64,000 bases of DNA. Origin: JAAYBF01 sp963716445 (GTDB lineage Bacteria; Actinomycetota; Thermoleophilia; Solirubrobacterales; Thermoleophilaceae). The stretch is from positions 2,536,125-2,600,124 of the forward strand of contig OY970313.1 of the NCBI GenBank assembly GCA_963716445.1. The letters run 5' to 3'. Of the stretch, positions 56,347-64,000 are shown piece after piece. The position numbers and the translations under genes are program-made. Numbering within the stretch: the first letter of the stretch is position 1; each line of letters starts with the position of its first letter. A model generated the notes under the pieces. That model saw only the letters and a list, made by a program, of their open reading frames with translations. It had not been told where the DNA came from and did not search any database.

Positions 56347-56880
56347 CTAGCCGCCGCCGGCCATCGCCGGCTGCGTCGGATCGCCGCCCTCGTCGCCGGG
56401 GTGCTCGCGGGCGACGTAGTCCTCGATCTCCGCCCAGCGGCCGTCGGCGCGCTCGGCGACGGCGAGCAGGTCCGACATCGTCGCGACCTCCTCGACCTGC
56501 TCCTTGAGGAACCACTGCGTGAACTGCCCGCTGACGAAGTCGTCGGCCTCGTGGGCGATCGCGGCGAGCCCGGAGATCTGGTCGGTGACGCGCCTCTCCT
56601 GCTCGAGCGCGATGCGGATCGGCTCGACGACGTCGTCGTCGAAGTCGACCCGGGGCGCGGCGACGCCCGGGATGACCGGCCGCTCACCGGCGTCGAGCAG
56701 GTACTGGACCATCATCATCGCGTGGCCGCGCTCCTCGATCGCCTGGCGGTAGAAGAAGGCGGCGAGCCGCGGGAGGGTGAGCGCGTCGTAGTGGACGGCC
56801 ACCGCCACGTACTGCTGATGGGCGCCGTACTCGCGACCGATCTGCTCGTTGAGCTCCGATACGAACTGCTCCGCCGGCAT
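56347..56880 (-). CDS. Ferritin (non-heme)
   Basis: This 177-residue protein is a four-helix iron-storage ferritin. It has EFVSELNEQIGREYGAHQQY-like helix A with Glu and Tyr, AFFYRQAIEERGHAMMMVQY with the ferroxidase Glu-x2-His, LEQERRVTDQISGL, and QFTQWFLKEQVEEV. These match the bacterial FtnA/BfrB type. The ATG has GGAGG upstream. It is convergent with pdhC, with only two bases between the stops, and stands alone. Confidence 0.92.
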   Translation of the reverse strand: MPAEQFVSELNEQIGREYGAHQQYVAVAVHYDALTLPRLAAFFYRQAIEERGHAMMMVQYLLDAGERPVIPGVAAPRVDFDDDVVEPIRIALEQERRVTDQISGLAAIAHEADDFVSGQFTQWFLKEQVEEVATMSDLLAVAERADGRWAEIEDYVAREHPGDEGGDPTQPAMAGGG

Positions 56881-57011
56881 CGTTCCGCCTCCTGATCGCT
56901 CGCTGACTGGCCGGCGCCGACGCTACCGGACCGCGGGGCTTCGGTTCGCCTACCTGGCGGTTAGGGCGCCCTGCCTCGACGCGGTGACGTTCGTCCTCGC
57001 AGCGGGCCGCG

Positions 57012-58082
57012 TCAGCGGGCCAGGCGGAAGCCGCTCGGCGCGATCGGCAGGTCGATCGGACTGGTCGGAAGCCCCTCGGGCGGCTCGGGGAGGTTGAACT
57101 CCTTCGGCGCGGTGTCGTTCGGCGTGTGAGGGTGCATCAGCGCGGCGAGGTACTGAATCTGGTCGCGGCCGACGCCGAGCTCCGACTGACCGCCGCCGTA
57201 GGCGCCGATGTCGTGCTGCTCGCAGTAGTCGTAGGCGGCGAAGAGGCGCTCCAGCGGCCCGAAGCGCGACGGCTTGACGTTGACCGTCTTCGGCGGGAAC
57301 GGCAGCGCCTCGATGTCGGCGACCGAGTGGATCGGCGCGTCCCAGGTGATGCGGTCGCGGTGGGGCTCGAGCACCTTCGCCGCCTCCGGGTGGTCGAGGT
57401 CGGGATCCTCGAGCCAGGCGTCGGGAAAGGCCTCCGCGACACGGCGGTAGAGCTCCGGGTCGGTCTCGACGTCGACCGGCGTTCCCTTGTAGCGGCCCTT
57501 GAGGTCGAGCGAGTCGACCGCTCCAGTCTCGACGAGTCGCTCGATCAGCTCGGGGGTCCAGCTATTCGTCGGATCGAGCTTGAAGCGGGTGCCGGGATAG
57601 CGCTCGAGGACCCTCAGCAGCCGGTCCGGCGTGTCCGGCCCGTCGCTGCCCAGCGGCGCGAGCCGCATCGAGACGACGTAGTCGAGCGGCTCCGGCCGCC
57701 GGCCGAGCACGTCGCCCAGCGAGCGGCCGGCCTGCCGCAGCGCCAGGTCGAGCGCCGCCGACTCGAACGCCCAGCGGCGGTAGTCGCGCGAGTCCGGGCG
57801 AGCGGGCGGGGACGGGAACAGGTCGAGGCCCTCGAGCAGCGCCGAGAACGACCCGAGCGTGTGCTCGCCGGCGAGGTCGAGCACCGGCCCAGCGTCGCGC
57901 AGCGCGATGTGGTCGAGCCCGTCGTAGACCACGTCCTCGCCCCGCCCCTCCTCACCGGCGCCACGCAGCACGATCTCGGTCGTCAGTCGCTCGAACTCGG
58001 CCGAGAACCGCTGGCTCAAGCCATCGAGCTCATAGGACTCCACGACGAGGGGCAGATCTCGGATCAGGTCATAGGTCGCCAT
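57012..58082 (-). CDS. Enolase-superfamily protein
   Basis: This 356-residue protein has an N-terminal capping domain and a C-terminal barrel. The barrel segments include RFKLDPTNSWTPELIERLVE, VDSLDLKGRY, PDAWLEDPDLDHPEAAKVL, ITWDAPIHSVADI and VNVKPSRFGPLERLF. The acidic residues in LDLKG, WLEDP and TWDAP match the metal-ligand positions of muconate-lactonizing-type enolases, and Lys in NVKPS may be catalytic. The substrate is unknown. The ATG at 58082 has a TAGAGT box seven bases upstream. Confidence 0.78.
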   Translation of the reverse strand: MATYDLIRDLPLVVESYELDGLSQRFSAEFERLTTEIVLRGAGEEGRGEDVVYDGLDHIALRDAGPVLDLAGEHTLGSFSALLEGLDLFPSPPARPDSRDYRRWAFESAALDLALRQAGRSLGDVLGRRPEPLDYVVSMRLAPLGSDGPDTPDRLLRVLERYPGTRFKLDPTNSWTPELIERLVETGAVDSLDLKGRYKGTPVDVETDPELYRRVAEAFPDAWLEDPDLDHPEAAKVLEPHRDRITWDAPIHSVADIEALPFPPKTVNVKPSRFGPLERLFAAYDYCEQHDIGAYGGGQSELGVGRDQIQYLAALMHPHTPNDTAPKEFNLPEPPEGLPTSPIDLPIAPSGFRLAR

Positions 58083-58089
58083 CGCGGGG

Positions 58090-58095
58090 ACTCTA
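58090..58095 (-). promoter_or_regulatory. Putative -10 box of the enolase-superfamily gene (leaderless)
   Basis: TAGAGT on the minus strand ends seven bases before the ATG at 58082. Confidence 0.5.
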
Positions 58096-58170
58096 GTGGT
58101 GGGCGTTCGCGGCCCTGACGTTCGGCATTCCAACCGATCCCCCAGCGGCCGGCCTGTTCGGGGACCGCTG

Positions 58171-59049
58171 CTAAGGAACGGGCTGGACGCGGCCGCTGGG
58201 CGTGAGGGCGACGGGCTCTAGCGGGGGTTGGTCGTCGGGGCGGACGGCGGCCATCTTCTCGGCGCGGCGCTGTTGCCAGAGGACGAGGACGATGCCGACG
58301 ACGGCGATCAGGAAGAGCATCGTGGCGAGCACGTTGACCTGGACCGGGATGCCGCGCAGGCTGACGCCGAAGATGTAGAGCGGGAAGGTCTCGGTGGTGC
58401 CGGAGTTGAAGTTGGAGATGACGAAGTCGTCGATCGAGAGGGCGAAGGCGAGCAGCGCCGCGGCGACGATGCCGGGCGCCATCAGCGGCAGGGTGATCGT
58501 GCGGAAGGCGGTCAGCGGGCGCGCGCCGAGGTCGGCGGCGGCCTCCTCGAGGCTGCGGTCGAAGCCGATCAGCCGCGAGCGCACGACCACGACGACGAAG
58601 CTGATCGAGAACATCACGTGGGCGATGAACAGCGTCGTGAAGCCGAGCGCCAGGCCGTAGATCAGGAACATCGACAGCAGCGCCGCGCCGATCACGATCT
58701 CCGGCGTCGCCATCGGCAGCACGATCAGCAGGTTCGAGACGCGCCGGCCACGGAAGCTGTAGCGGACGAGCGCCAGCGCCATCAGCGTGCCGATCGCCGT
58801 CGAGGCGAGCGTCGAGAGCGCCGCCAGCTCGATGCTCGTGACCATCGCGTCGTTGACCGACGGGTCGGCGAAGGCGTCCTTCCAGTAGTCGAGCGTGAAG
58901 CCGCTCCAGGTGTAGTCGAGCTTGCCCTCGACGGTGGCGTCGAACGAGAACAGCCCGACGACAACGATCGGCACGAGCATGTAGGCGACGGCGACCGCCG
59001 CGTAGAGCAGCAGGGCGTTGCGGCGCAGCCAGGCCCAGGCGACGCTCAC
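58171..59049 (-). CDS. potC: Polyamine ABC transporter permease PotC
   Basis: This 292-residue inner-membrane permease has six hydrophobic segments. The cytoplasmic EAA loop, which contacts the ATPase, reads LEEAAADLGARPLTAFRTIT then LPLMAPGIVAA. The order and sequence match PotC/YdcV-type spermidine/putrescine permeases. The GTG start overlaps the potB stop (GTGA). It is the last gene of the potD-potB-potC string. Confidence 0.9.
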   Translation of the reverse strand: MSVAWAWLRRNALLLYAAVAVAYMLVPIVVVGLFSFDATVEGKLDYTWSGFTLDYWKDAFADPSVNDAMVTSIELAALSTLASTAIGTLMALALVRYSFRGRRVSNLLIVLPMATPEIVIGAALLSMFLIYGLALGFTTLFIAHVMFSISFVVVVVRSRLIGFDRSLEEAAADLGARPLTAFRTITLPLMAPGIVAAALLAFALSIDDFVISNFNSGTTETFPLYIFGVSLRGIPVQVNVLATMLFLIAVVGIVLVLWQQRRAEKMAAVRPDDQPPLEPVALTPSGRVQPVP

Positions 59050-59921
59050 GGCCTCGCCTCGTCCTCGTCGCCCATGAAGGCGCCCGTGCCGGCGACGCGC
59101 AGGTAGACCATCACCACGGCGAGGATCACGAGCATCATCACGAACGACAGCGCGGCGGCCTCGGGGTAGTCGCGCTGCTGCAGGTAGAGCGACTGCACGA
59201 CGTTGCCGATCATCGCCTGGCCGGTGCCGCCGAGCAGCGCCGCGTTGATGTAGTCGCCGATCGCCGGGATGAAGGTCAGCAGCACGCCGGCGACGATGCC
59301 CGGAGCGGTGATCGGCAGCGTCACCTTCAGGAAGGCGCGCGTGCTCGACGCATAGAGGTCCTGCGCCGCCTCGATCAGACGGACGTCCATCCGCTCGAGG
59401 CTCGCGTAGATCGGCAGGATCATGAACGGCAGGAAGTTGTAGGTCAGCCCCGCTATGACCGCGCCGCCGGTCGCGAGCACGCGGCCGTCCTGCGGGACCA
59501 GTTGGAGGAACTGGAGCACGTCGACGGCGGGGCTGGCGTCGGCGAGGATCGTCTTCCAGGCGATCGTCCGGATCAGGTAGGTCGTGAAGAACGGCGCCAC
59601 CACGGCGAACAGCAGCAGCAGCTTCCAGCGGCCGGCGCGCAGGGCGATCGCGTAGGCGAGCGGGTAGGCGATCGCCAACGCGATCAGCGTCGCCGAGCCG
59701 GCGTAGAGGAACGAGCGCACGAGCTGCTCGTCGTAGCCGGAGAGCGCGTCGCCGAAGTTCGCCCACTCCCAGGAGAACGTGAAGCCGCCGGTGTCGAGCG
59801 AGCCCGAGCGCAGGGCCATCTGGCCCATGTAGTACATCGGGACGACGAAGAACAGGACGAGCCAGATCGTCCCGGGGCCGAGCAGCCCGTAGGGCGCGAG
59901 GCGGCGGCGGAGAGCGCTCAC
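59046..59921 (-). CDS. potB: Polyamine ABC transporter permease PotB
   Basis: This 291-residue permease has six hydrophobic segments. It starts LAPYGLLGPGTIWLVLFFVV, contains FFTTYLIRTIAWKTIL (typical of PotB), and has the EAA loop LIEAAQDLYASSTRAFLKVT then LPITAPGIVAGVLL. It lies 46 bases after potD, starts with GTG, and overlaps potC by four bases. Confidence 0.91.
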   Translation of the reverse strand: MSALRRRLAPYGLLGPGTIWLVLFFVVPMYYMGQMALRSGSLDTGGFTFSWEWANFGDALSGYDEQLVRSFLYAGSATLIALAIAYPLAYAIALRAGRWKLLLLFAVVAPFFTTYLIRTIAWKTILADASPAVDVLQFLQLVPQDGRVLATGGAVIAGLTYNFLPFMILPIYASLERMDVRLIEAAQDLYASSTRAFLKVTLPITAPGIVAGVLLTFIPAIGDYINAALLGGTGQAMIGNVVQSLYLQQRDYPEAAALSFVMMLVILAVVMVYLRVAGTGAFMGDEDEARP

Positions 59922-59967
59922 CTGGGACCCGTCCGGGCGCCCGTCCTGTCTCCGCCGTCGCCCACGC

Positions 59968-61140
59968 CTAGCCGGTCACCACGTCCTGGAAGGCCTTCGT
60001 GACCTCCTGCTTGTCCTCGGCCGAGCCGGGCGGGTCGGGCTGGGTCGTGCAGTCCTCGGTGAACCGCTCGCTGGGGAAGATCAGCGGGTTGTCGGCCAGC
60101 TCGGGCTTGCCCTGGCGGCGGAAGACCTCCGCCACGCCGCTGACCGGCGTCACGTACTGGACGTACTCCGAGATGTCCGCCTGGACGGGCGGCCGGTAGA
60201 CGAAGTTCATCCACTCGAGCGCGGCGGGCGTGTTCGGCGCCCCCTTCGGGATCACCATGTTGTCCGACCAGAGGATGCAGCCCTGGGTGGGCATCCGCCA
60301 CTCGACGTCCGGGTTCTCGACCAGCGAGGTGTCGCCCGACCAGCCGATCGCCGCGACGACGTTGCCGTTGCTCAGGTCCTGGGTGTAGTCGTTGCCGGTG
60401 AAGCGGCGCAGCTGGCCCGAGTCGACGGCGTCGGCGAGCTTCTCGATCTGGTCGAGCCACTGCTGCTTCGACGCCTGCGTCGGATCGATCCCGTCGGCCT
60501 TCAGCATCAGCGGGATCGTGTCGCGCAGCTCGGTGAGGACGGTGACCTTGCCCCTGTACTTGGGATCGAAGAGGTCGTTGACGGACCTCACGTCGGGGGC
60601 CGCGCTGCTGTCGACCATCAGGCCGGTCATGCCGCTCTGCCACGGCACGGAGAACTTGCGCTCGGGATCGAACGACGGCTCCTGCAGACTCGGCAGCATG
60701 TTGTCGAAGACGGTCGGCAGCGTCGCGTGGTCGATCTCCTGGAGGTAGCCGAGGTCGTTCATCTGCTTGGCCATCCAGTCGGTCACGACGAAGATGCTGC
60801 GCCCGCCGGCCTCGCCCTCGTCGAGCTGCGGCCGCAGCTTGCCGAAGAACTCGGCGTTGTCGTTGACGTCCTCGACGTACTTGACCTGGACCCCGGTCTC
60901 GCGCTCGAACTCGGCGACCGTGTTGTCGTCGCCCTTGTCCATGTAGCCGGGCCAGTTGGAGATCGTGATGTCGCCCTTGGCGGCGCCGGCCTGGGCGACC
61001 TCGCGGCCGGACTCGTTGCCGCCGCCGACGCTGTCGTCGTCCCCGCACGCGGCGAGCGCGATCGCCGCGATCAGGACGAGCAGCGCCAGGAGGGTCGCCC
61101 GCGGGCGGCCGGCCTTTCGATTTGAGCTCGTTCGCGTCAT
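59968..61140 (-). CDS. potD: Polyamine-binding lipoprotein PotD
   Basis: This 390-residue solute-binding protein has a lipoprotein signal with lipobox IALAAC. The mature part reads ITISNWPGYMDKGDDNTVAE, TGVQVKYVEDVNDNAEFFGK, VPWQSGMTGLMVDSS, GWSGDTSLVENPDVEWRMPT and MNFVYRPPVQADISEYVQYV. It resembles spermidine/putrescine-binding PotD/PotF. AGGAGGAAGGCC precedes the ATG. It follows potA by 25 bases. Confidence 0.91.
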   Translation of the reverse strand: MTRTSSNRKAGRPRATLLALLVLIAAIALAACGDDDSVGGGNESGREVAQAGAAKGDITISNWPGYMDKGDDNTVAEFERETGVQVKYVEDVNDNAEFFGKLRPQLDEGEAGGRSIFVVTDWMAKQMNDLGYLQEIDHATLPTVFDNMLPSLQEPSFDPERKFSVPWQSGMTGLMVDSSAAPDVRSVNDLFDPKYRGKVTVLTELRDTIPLMLKADGIDPTQASKQQWLDQIEKLADAVDSGQLRRFTGNDYTQDLSNGNVVAAIGWSGDTSLVENPDVEWRMPTQGCILWSDNMVIPKGAPNTPAALEWMNFVYRPPVQADISEYVQYVTPVSGVAEVFRRQGKPELADNPLIFPSERFTEDCTTQPDPPGSAEDKQEVTKAFQDVVTG

Positions 61141-61165
61141 GGCCTTCCTCCTGGTTCGATTCGTG

Positions 61166-62353
61166 TCAACTCTCCGTCCCCCCTAGCGCCAGCTCCGCGA
61201 CCGGCGGCGGCCCCGCGTCGGGCTCGGCGCCCGCGACGGAGTCCCTGACGACGTGGATGTGCTCCGGCGACCAGCTCAGGGTTACCCGTGCGCCTCCTCC
61301 CGGAAGCCTCTGGCGAGAGGTCTCGTCGGCGTTCGGGACCAGCACCGTCATCCGCACGCCGCGAGCGAGGCGCACCACGATCTGCGTCGCCGTGCCGAGG
61401 TAGATCGAGCTCTCGACCTGGCCCTCCACGCGCGGGCGGCCGTCGGACGCCGCGCCACCCTCATCGATCTGCAGCTTCTCGGGACGGACGACCACGTGGC
61501 AGCGCTCGCCGGCGGCCAACGCGCCGGCGACGCGCGCGTCGACCGACGGTCCGACGTCGAGGCGCACGCGCCCGGGGTCCCCGGCCGCCTCGACGACGCC
61601 GGGCATCAGGTTCGAGACGCCGATGAAGCCGGCGACGAACGTCGTCTCGGGGTGCGCGTAGACCTCCTCGGGCCCGCCGACCTGCTCGACCACGCCGCGG
61701 TTCATCACCGCGATCCGGTCGGACATCGTCAGCGCCTCCTCCTGGTCGTGGGTGACGTAGACGAAGGTGATGCCGACGTCGCGCTGGATTCCCTTGAGCT
61801 CGACCTGGAGGCGCTTGCGCAGCTTGAGGTCGAGCGCGCCGAGCGGCTCGTCGAGCAGCAGCACCGCCGGCCGGTTGACGAGCGCGCGGGCGAGCGCGAC
61901 GCGCTGCTGCTGGCCGCCGGAGAGCTGGCGCGGCTTGCGCTTCGCCTCGCCGGCGAGCCCGACGCGCTCGAGCTCCTCGCCGACGCGGCGACGGATCTCG
62001 TCCTTCGAGGCCTTCTTGCGCTCGAGCCCAAAGGAGACGTTGCGCTCGACGCTCAGATGCGGGAACAGCGCGTAGCTCTGGAAGACGGTGTTGGTCGGGC
62101 GGCGATGCGCGGGCAGGCCGGAGACGTCGTCGCCGTCGAGCAGGACGCGGCCCTCGGTCGGCTCCTCGAAGCCGGCGATCATCCGCAGCGTCGTGGTCTT
62201 GCCGCAGCCGCTGGGCCCGAGCAGCGTGAAGAACTCGCCGCGCTCGACGTCGAGGTCGACGCCGTCGACGGCCGTGAGATCGCCGAAGCGCTTGACGACC
62301 CGCTCGAGCCGGACGCTCGGCTGGCTTCCCTCGATCTCCGTCGCGGCGCTCAA
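61166..62353 (-). CDS. potA: Polyamine ABC transporter ATP-binding protein PotA
   Basis: This 395-residue ATPase has Walker A LLGPSGCGKTTTLRMIAG, the Q-loop VFQSYALFPHLSV, the signature LSGGQQQRVALARAL, Walker B AVLLLDEPLGALD and VTHDQEEALTMSD. A TOBE-type regulatory domain follows (about 260-395). The start was set at TTG 62353, about ten codons before the conserved SVRLERVVKRFG; upstream residues are not conserved-looking. It heads potA-potD-potB-potC and is divergent from the class III aminotransferase. Confidence 0.9.
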   Translation of the reverse strand: MSAATEIEGSQPSVRLERVVKRFGDLTAVDGVDLDVERGEFFTLLGPSGCGKTTTLRMIAGFEEPTEGRVLLDGDDVSGLPAHRRPTNTVFQSYALFPHLSVERNVSFGLERKKASKDEIRRRVGEELERVGLAGEAKRKPRQLSGGQQQRVALARALVNRPAVLLLDEPLGALDLKLRKRLQVELKGIQRDVGITFVYVTHDQEEALTMSDRIAVMNRGVVEQVGGPEEVYAHPETTFVAGFIGVSNLMPGVVEAAGDPGRVRLDVGPSVDARVAGALAAGERCHVVVRPEKLQIDEGGAASDGRPRVEGQVESSIYLGTATQIVVRLARGVRMTVLVPNADETSRQRLPGGGARVTLSWSPEHIHVVRDSVAGAEPDAGPPPVAELALGGTES

Positions 62354-62524
62354 GTCTGCCGGTCTCCTCTTCGACTCGGCTGGAGCGTGGCTCCACCGAG
62401 GCTCATCCTGAACTGAAGCTATGTCCGAAGCGTCGGTCCCGCAAGATGCAGATGACCTAATCTGCGACGGGCCTCTTTGCCTTACTGTACAAGCACCGGG
62501 TTGTCCTATTTCACGTTCGACCAG

Positions 62525-62553
62525 TTGCCAGCCCGTCGCCTCGCCGGTACCGT
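62525..62553 (+). promoter_or_regulatory. Promoter of the class III aminotransferase gene
   Basis: TTGCCA (62525-62530) and TACCGT (62548-62553) are 17 bases apart. This places the start near 62560, with GAGGGAG as the ribosome binding site before the ATG at 62584. Confidence 0.6.
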
Positions 62554-62583
62554 TGTCCAGAGCGTCTAGCCCCGAGGGAGAAG

Positions 62584-64000
62584 ATGGCGACCACACCGCA
62601 GACCGTCACGCAGGCCCCGGCCGGCGACAGCGCGCTGCAGGAGATGGCCAAGCGCCACCTCTGGATGCACTTCACGCGGATGAGCGCCTACAAGGACGCC
62701 GACGTGCCGATCATCGTGCGCGGCGACGGCTGCTACGTCTACGACGAGAACGGGAAGCGCTACCTCGACGGGATCTCGGCGCTGTTCTGCGTCAACGCCG
62801 GGCACGGCCGCACGGAGATCGGCGAGGCGATGGCCGCGCAGGTCAAGGAGCTCGGCTTCTACACCAACTGGAGCTACGCCCACCCACGCGCGATCGAGCT
62901 GGCCGAGCGGATCGCCGGCTACGCGCCCGGCGACCTCGACCGCGTCTTCTTCACCTCGGGCGGCAGCGAGGCAGTCGAGTCGGCGCTCAAGCTGTGCCGG
63001 ATCTATCACCGCATGAACGGCGAGGGCGCCCGCTACAAGACGATCGCCCGCGAGATCGCCTACCACGGCACGACGATGGGCGCGCTGGCGGCGACCGGCA
63101 TCCCCGACCTGCGCGCCCCGTTCGAGCCGCTGGTCCCCGGCGGGCGGCACGCGGCGAACACCAACAGCTACCGCTGGCCCGAGGACCGCGACCCGCTCTG
63201 GGCGGCCGATCAGATCGAGGAGCGGATCCTCTTCGAGGGACCGGAGACGGTGTCCGCGGTGATCGTCGAGCCGGTTCAGAACGCCGGCGGCTGCTTCACG
63301 CCGCAGGAGGGCTACTTCCAGCGCGTGCGCGAGATCTGCGACCGCTACGGCGTCTTGCTGATCTCCGACGAGGTGATCTGCTCGTGGGGCCGGCTCGGCC
63401 ACTGGTTCGGCTGCGAGCGCTACGACTACCTGCCCGACATCATCACCACCGCCAAGGCGCTGACATCCGCGTATTCGCCGATGGGGGCGGCGATCGCCTC
63501 CAAGCGCGTCGCGGCGCCGTTCGTCGACGCCCCGGGCGGCGGCGATTCCGGGCAGATGCCCGGCCGCCCACTCGTACGTCCCAGTCAGCGCACCACCATG
63601 TTCACCCACGGCTTCACCTTCGGCGGCCACCCGGTCTCCGCGGCGGCGGCGCTGGCGAACCTCGACATCTTCGAGCGCGAGGACCTCTGCGGGCACGTGC
63701 GAGCGAAGGAGGGCGAGCTGCGAGCGACGCTCGAGGACCTGCGCGACATCCCGATCGTCGGCGACGTGCGCGGTGCCGGCTACTTCCATGCGATCGAGCT
63801 GGTCAAGGACCAGGAGACCAGGGAGACCTTCGACGACGAGGAGTCGGAGGTGCTGCTGCGCGGCTTCCTCTCCGGGGCGCTCTACGAGCACGGGCTGATC
63901 TGCCGCGCCGACGACCGCGGCGACCCGGTCATCCAGCTCTCGCCACCGCTGATCGCCGACAGCGAGCAGTTCGAGGAGATCGGGAGCGTGCTGCGCACCG
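62584..64000 (+). CDS. Class III aminotransferase, putrescine/omega-amino acid type (3' end cut)
   Basis: About 472 codons are present before the window ends. The PLP-dependent fold type I protein has CYVYDENGKRYLDGISALFC then VNAGHGRTEIGEA, FFTSGGSEAVESALKLCR, AYHGTTMGALAATG, VIVEPVQNAGGC, LLISDEVICSWGRLGHWFG, and the PLP Lys in TTAKALTSAYSPMGAAIAS. GFTFGGHPVSAAAALANLDI follows. It resembles SpuC-type putrescine aminotransferases, and the divergent polyamine transporter supports polyamine use. An in-frame insert of about 22 residues rich in Gly, Pro and Arg (63525-63595) precedes the FTHGFTFGGHP segment. Confidence 0.85.
   Translation, partial: MATTPQTVTQAPAGDSALQEMAKRHLWMHFTRMSAYKDADVPIIVRGDGCYVYDENGKRYLDGISALFCVNAGHGRTEIGEAMAAQVKELGFYTNWSYAHPRAIELAERIAGYAPGDLDRVFFTSGGSEAVESALKLCRIYHRMNGEGARYKTIAREIAYHGTTMGALAATGIPDLRAPFEPLVPGGRHAANTNSYRWPEDRDPLWAADQIEERILFEGPETVSAVIVEPVQNAGGCFTPQEGYFQRVREICDRYGVLLISDEVICSWGRLGHWFGCERYDYLPDIITTAKALTSAYSPMGAAIASKRVAAPFVDAPGGGDSGQMPGRPLVRPSQRTTMFTHGFTFGGHPVSAAAALANLDIFEREDLCGHVRAKEGELRATLEDLRDIPIVGDVRGAGYFHAIELVKDQETRETFDDEESEVLLRGFLSGALYEHGLICRADDRGDPVIQLSPPLIADSEQFEEIGSVLRT

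Overview
The window is very GC-rich and densely coded. It most resembles an actinobacterium of the class Thermoleophilia (Solirubrobacterales, for example Conexibacter or Solirubrobacter). This placement is inferred from four things: the dnaK-grpE-dnaJ-hspR order followed by clpB, a phosphatidylinositol-phosphate synthase with an inositol phosphate synthase, giant secreted proteins with NHL/fibronectin-like/beta-propeller-like repeats, and many GTG/TTG starts. No rRNA, tRNA, CRISPR array, phage gene or transposase was seen.

Region 1 (1-11676, minus strand) is a purine cluster, read right to left: a GYD-domain gene, purD, purE, purB, purC, purS, purQ, purL, purF, recQ, purN and the start of purH. 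Most joints are 4-base overlaps or short gaps. -10-like boxes inside the cluster (before purC, purF and recQ) suggest more than one transcript. Region 2 (11757-19842) holds a methyltransferase, a hypothetical gene, clpB, and the chaperone operon dnaK-grpE-dnaJ-hspR. A shared sequence lies just upstream of both dnaK and clpB.

Region 3 (19981-27485) is a translationally coupled pair of giant secreted repeat proteins with a good -35/-10 promoter and a strong hairpin terminator. Region 4 (27652-30036) has an endonuclease III-like gene, a dehalogenase-type hydrolase and a VapBC pair. Region 5 (30089-37448) looks like an inositol-lipid locus: a polytopic membrane protein, a PAP2-type phosphatase or transferase overlapping a PIP synthase gene, inositol-3-phosphate synthase, a glycosyltransferase-PHP fusion, and a UDG-fold protein with altered active-site motifs. 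Region 6 (37686-43059) is mixed housekeeping: a USP-like protein, DUF480, a cupredoxin lipoprotein, argF, an EEP nuclease-like protein, a phasin-like protein and an RNA m5U methyltransferase.

Region 7 (43060-43805) is the only long gene-free stretch. It is an elaborate imperfect inverted repeat with 44-45 bp tandem repeats on one flank and a perfect 19-bp hairpin at the centre. A relative of that hairpin lies at 15542-15587. Region 8 (43806-47786) carries a SnoaL-like gene and the thiamine genes thiO-thiS-thiG (minus) and thiE (plus). Region 9 (47849-56344) holds lpd, a secreted Ig-like protein, a DsbA/HCCA-isomerase-like protein, an FKBP lipoprotein and pdhA-pdhB-pdhC; lpd and pdhABC together could supply a complete 2-oxoacid dehydrogenase complex. 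Region 10 (56347-64000) has ferritin, an enolase-superfamily protein, a polyamine ABC transporter (potD-potB-potC and potA) and, divergently, a class III aminotransferase cut by the window end.

A recurring signal is a TANNNT box 6-10 bases before the start codon, seen at about fourteen genes. It suggests widespread leaderless transcription.
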